Shown here: positions 27,784 through 34,451 of the stretch, in pieces
Layout of the letters: each line of letters starts with the position of its first letter
Numbering within the stretch: position 1 is the first letter of the stretch
Assembly: GCA_949840955.1 (NCBI GenBank)
Contig: CATKXV010000011.1
Location: forward strand, 1-57,866
Length of the DNA: 57,866 bases
Reading direction: 5' to 3'
DNA from: an uncultured Anaeroplasmataceae bacterium
GTDB taxonomy: Bacteria; Bacillota_I; Bacilli_A; Acholeplasmatales; Anaeroplasmataceae
Program-made: the position numbers and the translations under genes
Notes under the pieces: model-generated
Database searches by the model: none
The model's input: the letters and a program-made list of their open reading frames with translations, nothing else
Told to the model about the DNA's origin: nothing

Positions 27784-28212
27784 ATGAAAATTGAGACTTT
27801 AAGAAGAGGATTAAATAAGGATGAATGTTTTTGTGGTAGTGAGAAAGATATAAAAATTATGTTAGAGATGCTATCCTTAGATGATACTTATAATGGAGTA
27901 GTGAATATGGGTAAAATTATTTCTAGAGATAAAAATGGAATGAATTATATTTTTAAATTTAGCTATAGTTCAAGACCTCATCAAGATATAAGTGATTATA
28001 GTTATCGAAAAAACATTTGGTTTAGTTTTTATCCTATCAAGAAAAAAAATATTACAGAAGAACTAAAGGAAGAGTTTAAAAGTGAAGTTATTCCTCTACT
28101 AAAGTCAGAAATATTATCGTGTATAAAGAGAAATCATATAGTTGAGTTTGTTTCCGTGATTAAAGTTTCAACTAAAAATGGCAAACTAGCAATTATTAAA
28201 GAAAGTAGATGA
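27784..28212 (+). CDS. Family Q copy 2, diverged
   Basis: This 142-residue paralogue of 26808-27227 keeps RRGLNKDECFCGSEKDIK and IWFSFYPIKKKNITEEL but differs in the middle (RDKNGMNYIFKFSYSSRPHQD). AAGGAGA lies upstream of the ATG. It ends just before a strong terminator, so it closes a transcription unit. Confidence 0.6.
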   Translation: MKIETLRRGLNKDECFCGSEKDIKIMLEMLSLDDTYNGVVNMGKIISRDKNGMNYIFKFSYSSRPHQDISDYSYRKNIWFSFYPIKKKNITEELKEEFKSEVIPLLKSEILSCIKRNHIVEFVSVIKVSTKNGKLAIIKESR

Positions 28213-28220
28213 AATAAAAT

Positions 28221-28267
28221 AAGCAAATATTTAAGTCTCTATATGAGACTAGTATTTGCTTTTTCTT
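28221..28267 (+). terminator. Terminator after family Q copy 2
   Basis: A two-part stem pairs AAGCAAATA with TATTTGCTT (28221-28229 with 28253-28261) and AGTCTC with GAGACT. TTTTC follows. Confidence 0.85.
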
Positions 28268-28325
28268 TTCTATCTAATCAGTAGGAATGTTTAGTTCTAA
28301 CCTTTGACTTCTACAACTATATCTG

Positions 28326-28996
28326 CAAAATATATTAGGTATTATAGACAAAACAGAAAGTCTTGTGGTAAAATATGATTATACAGCTTATGGTATAATT
28401 AAAAGCATTACAGGAACACTTTCATCAACAAGTAGATATTATGTACTAGAGTGGTCTAGGTGGTTAAACGGAGATTCTATTTGTTATCTTGATTTGAAAG
28501 ACATCAATGGGACAAATTTAATTTGTTATTTAGACTTGTTGATGAAGAAGGAGATTTTGCAATTTCTATTGGTGTTGCTATTGCATTTGGACTTGTTGCC
28601 TTGTTCGCTATGGCCACAGTTGCGATGACTAAGTCAGAAATCTCAAGTGGTTTAGCACCAGATATAGAATCTGGACTGAAGTCTTTTGGCGATTTTATTG
28701 TCAAATCAGTAACTGAAACAATTGTTATGACTAGTATCCCATATATGCTTACTTTTGTTGCTTTAGACAATGTGATGATGAGTAAGAAAGCAAACCCAAA
28801 TCCAAATAAACGTCCAGATCGAAAAAAGCAAGGTCGAGAAGAAGGAAATAAAGCCAGATATAAGGATAATTGGGAATCAAGAAATAATTACAGAAATCCC
28901 AGAAAAAGAAAAAAGCATACACCAGGAAAAGATCATAGGAAGTTCTTTAAAGTAATTTTACTATTTTTATTATCGAAAGGTTTAGAGAGATTTTAA
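28326..28996 (+). pseudogene. Orphan Rhs core fragment plus tip C
   Basis: From CAA AAT ATA at 28326 the DNA encodes QNILGIIDKT, then KYDYTAYGIIKSITGTL, as in the main Rhs core. An internal deletion then joins SST directly to SRYYVLEWSRWLNGD, and a frameshift lies near 28530. From 28538 the tip frame is intact: a hydrophobic segment almost identical to the main tip, then a new basic end (NPNKRPDRKKQGREEG, NYRNPRKRKKHTPGKDHRKFF). That end resembles C-terminal toxin ends seen in other polymorphic toxins, but I cannot name the family. There is no start codon in proper context, so it is a silent cassette. Confidence 0.85.
28538..28780 (+). repeat. 243-bp repeat, copy in orphan tip C
   Basis: This matches 22739-22981 with four differences by eye. 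A crossover inside it would replace the main toxin end with tip C and bring the gene at 28998 directly behind it. Confidence 0.95.
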
Positions 28997-28997
28997 T

Positions 28998-29465
28998 ATG
29001 TGGATAGAGAAGAAGGAAAAAAAGTATTATATAAATAGTGCAAAAGCAAATGGATTAAGAATATTTTATGGAGATATAAATGAAGAAACTATAACAAATA
29101 TTAAGCGGTTTATAGCTGATATAAGGAAAAGATATTATTTTCCTATTAGATGTAATATATATTTTTCTAATGATACTTATTATATTTCAAATAAAGATGG
29201 TCATAAGTTTTATGGAGTTTTTTATGATGAGATGGATTGCAAAAAATTCACATATCCCAAAATATTCGTTGCTGCAAATGAGAGAAAAGAAAATCCCATT
29301 GTTGATATATTTTTTACCCTTCTTCACGAATTAACCCATTATTATCAATGGTATTTTAAAGAAGATGATCATAGAACTAATCGAAGTCTAGAAATTGAAG
29401 CTAACAAATGGGCTGGATATCTGCTTCATGAATGGTTATCAGATAAAAATGATTTAAAAAGCTGA
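28998..29465 (+). CDS. Small HExxH zincin-like protein behind tip C (putative immunity)
   Basis: This 155-residue protein starts 1 nt after the tip C stop. LLHELTHYYQWYF (about residue 112) is a zinc-binding HExxH motif. Downstream EIEANKWAGYLL supplies the expected third ligand Glu, as in small metallopeptidases of the ImmA/IrrE-like or M78-like kind. No signal peptide or membrane helix is seen. Position says immunity protein for tip C; the motif says peptidase. It could cleave the toxin, or the fold may be kept without activity. Confidence 0.7.
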   Translation: MWIEKKEKKYYINSAKANGLRIFYGDINEETITNIKRFIADIRKRYYFPIRCNIYFSNDTYYISNKDGHKFYGVFYDEMDCKKFTYPKIFVAANERKENPIVDIFFTLLHELTHYYQWYFKEDDHRTNRSLEIEANKWAGYLLHEWLSDKNDLKS

Positions 29466-29535
29466 AATTTAAATCGTCCTTAAAATTGCAGAATATAGAA
29501 GCATGCTTTTCCGTAATTAGAAAAATGTATTGTGA

Positions 29536-29733
29536 AAGAGCAAAAGACATGAGGAGGCAGAACACAGAAAGAATCGCACGTCTCATAATCTAGAAACGCA
29601 TCAAAATGGACAGGCACGTAAACGAAGAGACAAAGGTGGGAAAAAAGGAGATGAAAGAAGAACAAAAAAAGATAAATGGTATACAAAATCTAAGGGGCAG
29701 AAAAACTTAAAAAGTATAGTTAAATATTTTTAA
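29536..29733 (+). pseudogene. Remnant of a second basic tip like the main Rhs tip (tip A')
   Basis: After TGA at 29533 the frame gives KRHEEAEHRKN, then HNLETHQNGQARKRRDKGG and KWYTKSKGQKNLKSIVKYF. This lines up with the end of the main tip (HKEAEHKKN, HNLETHQKGQARKQRDKGG, KWYTTPKFQKDLKKIV). Only the toxin end is left, with no hydrophobic segment or core. It lies 22 nt before the paralogue of the main immunity gene, preserving the original pair. Confidence 0.85.
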
Positions 29734-29755
29734 ACAAATAGGAGATTATATAAAT

Positions 29756-30655
29756 ATGAAAAAAAATAACATTTATAGGATTAATTGTTCCCAAAAACAG
29801 AATATGTTTATAGCAGATATAGAAGACTTTTCATACTTTATAGAAATTGACAGGTATAATCATTATCTAGGATCAAAAATTTTGTTTTCAAAACTAAATA
29901 GATTTCATAAGCTTCAAAAAACTATAAATTATCCAGTCAGTCATTCATTTGAAACTATTTTAGATTTTTTAAATTATATTAAGATTGAGCAAAGGATAGT
30001 TACAATTTCACTTTGTTCTAAAGAAGAAACAGGATATGTTTGTGATACAAATGATGATTTGATTCTAATACAAAATGTAAATGTTGTGGATGGAACCTTC
30101 GATGGATATACGGTTTTAAAAAAAGATTTTATTGATCGATTTGATTGGGATAGTGATCAAGAAAAGAGATTAGAAAAAATGACCAATAAAAAAGATATAG
30201 ATATTGATTTAACTATTTCATTTAATATAATTAATCATGGTCAAGAAATGTGTGAAATATATGTATTAAACAAAGAAGGATTCATGCTTGGAATACCACA
30301 TATCATAGATAAAGATTGTTTCATAATTAATAGCATAAATTTAAATGGAGATAAGGAAGGTTTTGTTTTAATAAAACGTTCATGCATAGATTATTTTCGT
30401 TTTCGAACCACTTATATTTCCACTTATGAAAAAATAGAACATGAACATATCTTTAAAGATAATCAAGAATTTTTGGATTATATTAAAGAAAATAAATTTC
30501 CTCTTTATATTAAAACTAGAAAAAGAAAATATTATTTTGATTGTATTTTAACAGATTATAATGATGTCTTCATTACAATTTTGAAAAACAGAAAAAAACA
30601 CAAAATAAAAAGAAGAAATATATTGATGATTGATACTACAAACACTATAGAATAA
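29756..30655 (+). CDS. Paralogue of the main Rhs immunity protein
   Basis: This 299-residue soluble protein is related to 23207-24100 (shared EMCEIY, GFVLIKRSCIDYFRFRTTYIS, ILTDYNDVFI). A ribosome site, AGGAGAT, precedes the ATG. It follows the decayed tip A', which resembles the main tip. It may therefore give protection against a past or neighbour-carried version of that toxin. The internal sequence suggests two similar halves (a GYV/GYTVLKKDF...-type unit appears twice), so the family may be a tandem domain protein. Confidence 0.65.
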   Translation: MKKNNIYRINCSQKQNMFIADIEDFSYFIEIDRYNHYLGSKILFSKLNRFHKLQKTINYPVSHSFETILDFLNYIKIEQRIVTISLCSKEETGYVCDTNDDLILIQNVNVVDGTFDGYTVLKKDFIDRFDWDSDQEKRLEKMTNKKDIDIDLTISFNIINHGQEMCEIYVLNKEGFMLGIPHIIDKDCFIINSINLNGDKEGFVLIKRSCIDYFRFRTTYISTYEKIEHEHIFKDNQEFLDYIKENKFPLYIKTRKRKYYFDCILTDYNDVFITILKNRKKHKIKRRNILMIDTTNTIE

Positions 30656-30676
30656 TTGTACATTTAAAAAACATAG

Positions 30677-31163
30677 GCACAATTTGGCGCTGTTCTTGTT
30701 AGAGGAGGCACATATGAATATGCCAAAGAAAAAGGTGCCAAAGGATGGGAACTTGCAGGATGGACAACACTAGGAGTACTTGATGGTGGATTATTAGGGG
30801 ACACTACTAGGAGCTTTTGCGAGTATAAGCTTTACCACATCAATACCAACATTAGGGTTTGTTAATTCAAATGGCACTTTAATAATTGGTGTTACTGGTA
30901 CAAAATTAGTAACTATTACTGGGGCTCAAGTTTTAACAACAACTGGGGTTATTGCTGGATTAAACTATATGTTTTCCAAAAAAGAGCCCAAAATGAAAAA
31001 CAAACCACTATTTTTATGGACTACGCAACAAGAAGGAATTGATGTAATGAAAAAATATAATGGAGATGCACATAAAGCTACAATTGAAATTATGAATAAT
31101 TGTGGAAGGGCTTGGAGTAAAGGCGCTGGACAAAAACATAATGCTATAAAAAGGGTTGGATAG
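30677..31163 (+). pseudogene. Orphan toxin tip D with frameshift
   Basis: The frame from 30677 gives AQFGAVLVRGGTYEYAKEKG and a Gly-rich stretch, breaks at GGGGACAC near 30798, and resumes one frame over as TLLGAFASISFTTSIP through to a basic C-terminal end (DVMKKYNGDAHKATIEIM, KGAGQKHNAIKRVG). The hydrophobic spacer followed by a 65-residue hydrophilic end has the layout of the other tips. No Rhs core and no valid start remain. The final domain could be a small nuclease, but I cannot name it. Confidence 0.6.
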
Positions 31164-31216
31164 GATAATTAGAAAAATAATCTATAGAATGTAAAAGTTT
31201 TTAGTAGGAGGTCCTT

Positions 31217-31273
31217 ATGAATTTAAAAAAATTATATCTTGTCGAGGAATGGAAGTTCTATTATGAGGCATAA
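31217..31273 (+). CDS. 18-residue ORF, probable immunity gene remnant
   Basis: ATG at 31217 with GGAGGT upstream opens only 18 codons (MNLKKLYLVEEWKFYYEA). The good ribosome site and the place right after tip D suggest the start of a truncated immunity gene. Confidence 0.35.
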   Translation: MNLKKLYLVEEWKFYYEA

Positions 31274-31314
31274 AAATCTAATGATTTTAAAGAATAAAAA
31301 AGGAGATTTTAAAA

Positions 31315-31734
31315 ATGAAGATAGAAACTGGAAAAAGAGGTTTAAATAAAGATGAGTGCTTTTGTGGAAGTGAAAAAGATATTAAAAATATGTTAAGCAC
31401 ATTATCTTTAGATGACAATTATAGAGTGGTTATTGATATGGGATTATACATTTCAAGGTGTTATGATGGAACAAAACCAATTTTTAGATTTGAATATACA
31501 TCTTGTACGCCTAAAATTATCAGTAAATATCATAACGGACCTAATCTTTGGTTTAGTTTTTATCCAATTAAGGCAAAAGATGTTACAGAAGAAATTAGGG
31601 AAGAATTTAAACACAAAGTGATTCCAATGGTCAAGCAAGAAATATTATTATGTGTAAAACGTAATAGCGTCATATCATTTAGAACCATTATTAAAGTATC
31701 AATAGAAAATAAAAAGTTAGTAATTAGCCGATAA
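31315..31734 (+). CDS. Family Q copy 3, near-identical to copy 1
   Basis: This 139-residue protein differs from 26808-27227 at only about eight residues. The following 60 bp, up to GAAGGTTTAGATTATGCTATT, are also duplicated. The copies are 4.5 kb apart in direct orientation, so recombination between them would delete everything in between. AAGGAGA precedes the ATG. Confidence 0.6.
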   Translation: MKIETGKRGLNKDECFCGSEKDIKNMLSTLSLDDNYRVVIDMGLYISRCYDGTKPIFRFEYTSCTPKIISKYHNGPNLWFSFYPIKAKDVTEEIREEFKHKVIPMVKQEILLCVKRNSVISFRTIIKVSIENKKLVISR

Positions 31735-32048
31735 ATCAAATGAGTTTTAATATAAACCAAGCGCTATTCCTCTTTGAAGGTTTAGATTATGCTATTAAAA
31801 TGAGCATTTTGGTGCTGCTTTTTTGTATAGTGCTATGAGTTCAATAATAAATGTAACTTCTTTTGTTGGCGAAAATATAATGAGATTGGAATCAATAAAA
31901 AGAATTGTTTATCCTAAAATATAAGAAAACATAGAAGAAATTAAAGATAAATTAAAAGAACCTCTTTTTTATAAAAGAAATAAAGAATTCTCAATTTTTA
32001 AGTAGATTTTCATGATTTTTTCTAAAAATATGTAATTTTTTGGCAAAT
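31735..32048. other. Spacer with a tip-like remnant
   Basis: An unanchored frame ending at 31924 (GAAFLYSAMSSIINVTSFVG...) looks like the tail of a hydrophobic tip or other membrane protein. The rest, to 32048, is AT-rich with no gene, followed by the XRE operator. Confidence 0.4.
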
Positions 32049-32097
32049 ATCAAGCGTGCTTGATGGTGTCTGGCTTGAAGAAATAAGATAATATAAT
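32049..32097 (+). promoter_or_regulatory. Operator palindrome and -10 box of the XRE-TPR pair
   Basis: ATCAAGC-GT-GCTTGAT at 32049-32064 is a perfect 16-bp palindrome. TATAAT lies at 32092-32097, only a few bases before the XRE start codon, so the mRNA may be nearly leaderless. The operator would cover the -35 region, which fits autorepression by the XRE protein. Confidence 0.65.
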
Positions 32098-32102
32098 CGG
32101 TG

Positions 32103-32360
32103 ATGGATTATATGGGCAAAAAAATACATTCTGATGAAGAAAAATTATTTTTGAAGCGGTTTGGAAAAAATGTTAAAAATATAAGAGAAAAATTAAATCT
32201 AACTCAAGCAGAGCTTGCATTTAGAATGGGTATGACAACTCAAACATTAAGTGATATTGAAAATGGTAAAACAGATTGTCAACAAACGACAGCTTATCTA
32301 ATTGCAAAGGCACTGGGTATCAAATTAAATGAGCTTTATCTATTTGAGGATAATCAATGA
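32103..32360 (+). CDS. XRE-family HTH regulator, partner of the TPR protein
   Basis: This protein of about 85 residues is essentially one HTH_3 domain: NVKNIREKLNLTQAELAFRMGM followed by TLSDIENGKTD. The start could be GTG 32100, ATG 32103 or ATG 32112; none has a strong ribosome site, which fits a leaderless message. Its stop overlaps the start of the TPR gene (ATGA), so the two are coupled. In RRNPP regulators the HTH and TPR parts are normally one chain, and here they are separate. Confidence 0.85.
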   Translation: MDYMGKKIHSDEEKLFLKRFGKNVKNIREKLNLTQAELAFRMGMTTQTLSDIENGKTDCQQTTAYLIAKALGIKLNELYLFEDNQ

Positions 32361-33502
32361 AACACTTTTCCTTCAATATAGAAGATTATTACATACAAAC
32401 TAAAAAATACTATTATTTTTTTGATGGCTTATTTAAATTAGAGGAAGGAATAAAAAAGGATATACTGGATAGTTTAAATATTCCAGATTCAACCTATAGA
32501 ACAAACAGATCAAAAAATTATGTTAAAAATAATAATCATTTTATTTTATTGAACTATTTTCATTATGATACATTGATGTATCCAAGAGAAGTATATGAAA
32601 CCTGCTTTGCAAAAATAATGTATGCCTTTTATTATAAAGAATCCAGTTCTATCCCGAAGCTACAAAAGGACATAGAGGAATTCATCCTACAAAATAATTA
32701 TTTGAAGCCTATTTTTACAATATTTCAAATTATTTTAGATATTGGAACGATTGGGGATTATCATGTATTGTTAGAGATTGTTGGGCCTAAATTAGATTAT
32801 TTAAATCTTTTTCCAGAAGACTATTACGATCCTAAAATTGGATATATAGTATCTATGATTCAATTTTACTTTAATCGCAAGGTCGATGAAATAAAATTAA
32901 AAAACGATTCCCTCAAGTATGTAGAGCTATCATGGCTATATAGCTTTTTTAAAGGCAATAAAGCCTATTTGAATCAAAATGATTATGAAGCAATTGTCTA
33001 TTATGAAATGTGCTTAAAGGACTATAAGGAAAGCTTTAATATTTCTAGGATAGTTTCTACCATCAATACCCTAGCCTTTTTGCACAATGCACATGAGCAA
33101 TATGAGCTCAGCATAGAAAAATCAAGTATCATTTTGCAGCATACCTTTTATCAAGAAGCAGAACCAAAGTGGCAGAACTTTCTTTCTACGCATTATTTGT
33201 TTTCTTTATATATGCTTGGGCGATATGAGGAAATCCAGCAGTTCTTTAATATTATTGTGATTACACCTGATGTATTACATATGAATTCAATTCTTATAGG
33301 AATTCTTGCTGCACGAAAGCTCAACTGTTCATTTAAGGATTTTAATCCTATATTTGATGAGATTATAGAAAAGGATGAAACCATTCAGCTTTTCATTCTC
33401 ATGTTAGATAAAAAAATTTCTACATCCAAAATGAAGGAGTTGAAAGTATATTCCACCTATTATTTTAAAAAAATTGCCGAAAGTTTAAAACTCGACACAT
33501 AG
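32357..33502 (+). CDS. TPR-type regulator, putative peptide receptor of RRNPP type
   Basis: This 381-residue all-helical protein without membrane segments shows helical pairs spaced like TPR repeats (WLYSFFKGNKAYLNQNDYEAIVYYEMCLKDY, then NTLAFLHNAHEQYELSIEKSSI, HYLFSLYMLGRYEEIQQFF). Length and repeat style match Rap/PlcR/Rgg-class receptors. Near the N terminus DILDSLNIPDSTYRTNRSK could be a degenerate HTH. It is coupled to the XRE gene upstream. A terminator and then a small exported-peptide gene follow, the classic receptor-peptide order. Peptide binding is inferred. Confidence 0.7.
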   Translation: MKHFSFNIEDYYIQTKKYYYFFDGLFKLEEGIKKDILDSLNIPDSTYRTNRSKNYVKNNNHFILLNYFHYDTLMYPREVYETCFAKIMYAFYYKESSSIPKLQKDIEEFILQNNYLKPIFTIFQIILDIGTIGDYHVLLEIVGPKLDYLNLFPEDYYDPKIGYIVSMIQFYFNRKVDEIKLKNDSLKYVELSWLYSFFKGNKAYLNQNDYEAIVYYEMCLKDYKESFNISRIVSTINTLAFLHNAHEQYELSIEKSSIILQHTFYQEAEPKWQNFLSTHYLFSLYMLGRYEEIQQFFNIIVITPDVLHMNSILIGILAARKLNCSFKDFNPIFDEIIEKDETIQLFILMLDKKISTSKMKELKVYSTYYFKKIAESLKLDT

Positions 33503-33527
33503 CCATTGATCAATTGAAATATTTATG

Positions 33528-33562
33528 GAAACGTTAAGGAAAGAATAACGTTTCTTTTTTTT
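33528..33562 (+). terminator. Terminator of the XRE-TPR unit
   Basis: GAAACGTT at 33528-33535 pairs with AACGTTTC at 33547-33554 and is followed by eight T. Confidence 0.9.
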
Positions 33563-33614
33563 ATGCTTAGCCATAGAGTGAAACGTCGATTTTTTTGCAC
33601 CTTTAAGCATTTGC

Positions 33615-33638
33615 ATTTTATTTATAAATGAATAAAAT
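33615..33638 (+). promoter_or_regulatory. Palindrome in front of the signal peptide gene
   Basis: Eight-bp arms ATTTTATT and AATAAAAT surround an 8-bp centre about 25 nt upstream of the peptide start. It overlaps possible -10 boxes (TATAAA at 33623). It may be a regulator site. In such AT-rich DNA, chance is also possible. Confidence 0.4.
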
Positions 33639-33662
33639 ACGAACTTAAAGGAGGTGAAATGC

Positions 33663-33818
33663 ATGAAAAAGGCTTTAAAGGTTTTTATGATGGCTTTTGT
33701 TTTTGCATTACTATTTTTTGTAGTAATTCAAGGACAAGGACACAACAAATCAGAAATTTCTACAATAGGAAACACATATGACAGAAATGGCGAAAATGAA
33801 TGTGTTGACTTAACGTAG
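33663..33818 (+). CDS. 51-residue exported peptide, candidate quorum-sensing pre-peptide
   Basis: AAAGGAGGTGA and an ATG at 33663 open 51 codons: a basic start (MKKALK), a 16-residue hydrophobic core (VFMMAFVFALLFFVVI), then a hydrophilic tail QGQGHNKSEISTIG...RNGENECVDLT. This is the layout of Phr/PapR/NprX-type precursors, where the last 5-10 residues become the signal after export. It stands alone between two terminators right behind the TPR receptor gene. The mature form (perhaps from ENECVDLT) is a guess. Confidence 0.7.
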   Translation: MKKALKVFMMAFVFALLFFVVIQGQGHNKSEISTIGNTYDRNGENECVDLT

Positions 33819-33863
33819 TTTTTCTAAAGGTATAGCTTTGTATTATGAAGCCTATAGAGAAAT

Positions 33864-33908
33864 AAGGGCACTACTAAAAATGGATTGAAGGTAGTGCCTT
33901 TGTTTTTA
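33864..33908 (+). terminator. Terminator of the peptide gene
   Basis: GGCACTAC at 33867-33874 pairs with GTAGTGCC at 33891-33898. TTTGTTTTT follows. Confidence 0.88.
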
Positions 33909-33994
33909 TTCATTGTTTTCTATAATTGTCTCAAAAACCATAAGAAATGCCAGTAAAATTCAAATGATTTCCCATTTTTTTATAAAATACGATG

Positions 33995-34017
33995 TTAACC
34001 TCGTGGAGTTTAACCTC
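33995..34017 (+). promoter_or_regulatory. Direct repeat TTAACCTC before the second XRE gene
   Basis: TTAACCTC occurs at 33995-34002 and 34010-34017, 15 bp apart. A TATGAT-type -10 follows near 34023. It is a candidate binding site for the XRE protein encoded just downstream. Confidence 0.4.
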
Positions 34018-34049
34018 AACTTATATGATAATAAAATCGGTGAGGAAAG

Positions 34050-34327
34050 TGAGCATAATAAAATACACAGAAGAAGAATTTAATCATAAGAGAAACCTAG
34101 GAAAGAGAATTGTAGAGCTTAGACATATCTTTGGTATTACACAAGAAGAGCTAGCGGATAGAATAAGAATAGCTCCTAGATCTTTAAGTGAAATCGAAAA
34201 TGGAAAATGTTCTCCAAATGCAATTATCATTTATCGTATTGCAAAGGTACTTAATATAAGCTTAAATGATTTTTATTCTTTTCATGAGATTACAAATGAT
34301 ACCTTGATAAAGGATCATAGTGATTAA
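34050..34327 (+). CDS. XRE-family HTH regulator 2
   Basis: This protein of about 92 residues has one HTH domain: LGKRIVELRHIFGITQEELADRI, then SLSEIENGKCSPN, and a C-terminal helix ending at NDFYSFHE. GTG at 34050 is taken because GTGAGG precedes it. An in-frame ATG at 33992 would start upstream of the probable promoter. It resembles the XRE at 32103 in layout (both end in an LNDFY/LNELY motif) and is probably a diverged duplicate. No TPR partner follows. A role in the peptide circuit or in island control is inferred. Confidence 0.8.
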
Positions 34328-34379
34328 TGGTTTGATTTAAGAATCTTTTATATAAGAAATTTATTTTTTATGAAAGAAG

Positions 34380-34408
34380 TTTACAATTTTCTTTTTTTAG
34401 GGTATTAT
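34380..34408 (+). promoter_or_regulatory. Promoter of uxuA
   Basis: TTTACA at 34380-34385 and TATTAT at 34403-34408 have a 17-nt spacer. They lie 44 nt before the uxuA start. Confidence 0.7.
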
Positions 34409-34451
34409 ATTTATTAAAGAAGTGTAAAATGTAGTCAAAGGAGGGGCATCT

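Larger units (their letters stand above)
14731..34330. mobile_element. Accessory island: Rhs toxin locus with lysis genes, orphan tips and peptide-signalling unit
   Basis: This block lies between the maltodextrin operon terminator and the uxuA gene. It contains phage-type lysis genes, an Rhs protein, several broken gene copies and unique small families. The cassette part, from 23.2 to 32.1 kb, is more AT-rich than its flanks, as expected for acquired DNA. I see no integrase, no transposase and no clear flanking repeat, so the borders are approximate and the mode of entry unknown. Confidence 0.55.

Noticed and set aside
29401-29686. Minus-strand ORFs over the tip A' remnant
   Set aside because: They are shadows of the basic-tip reading frame on the plus strand, which has clear homology to the main tip.
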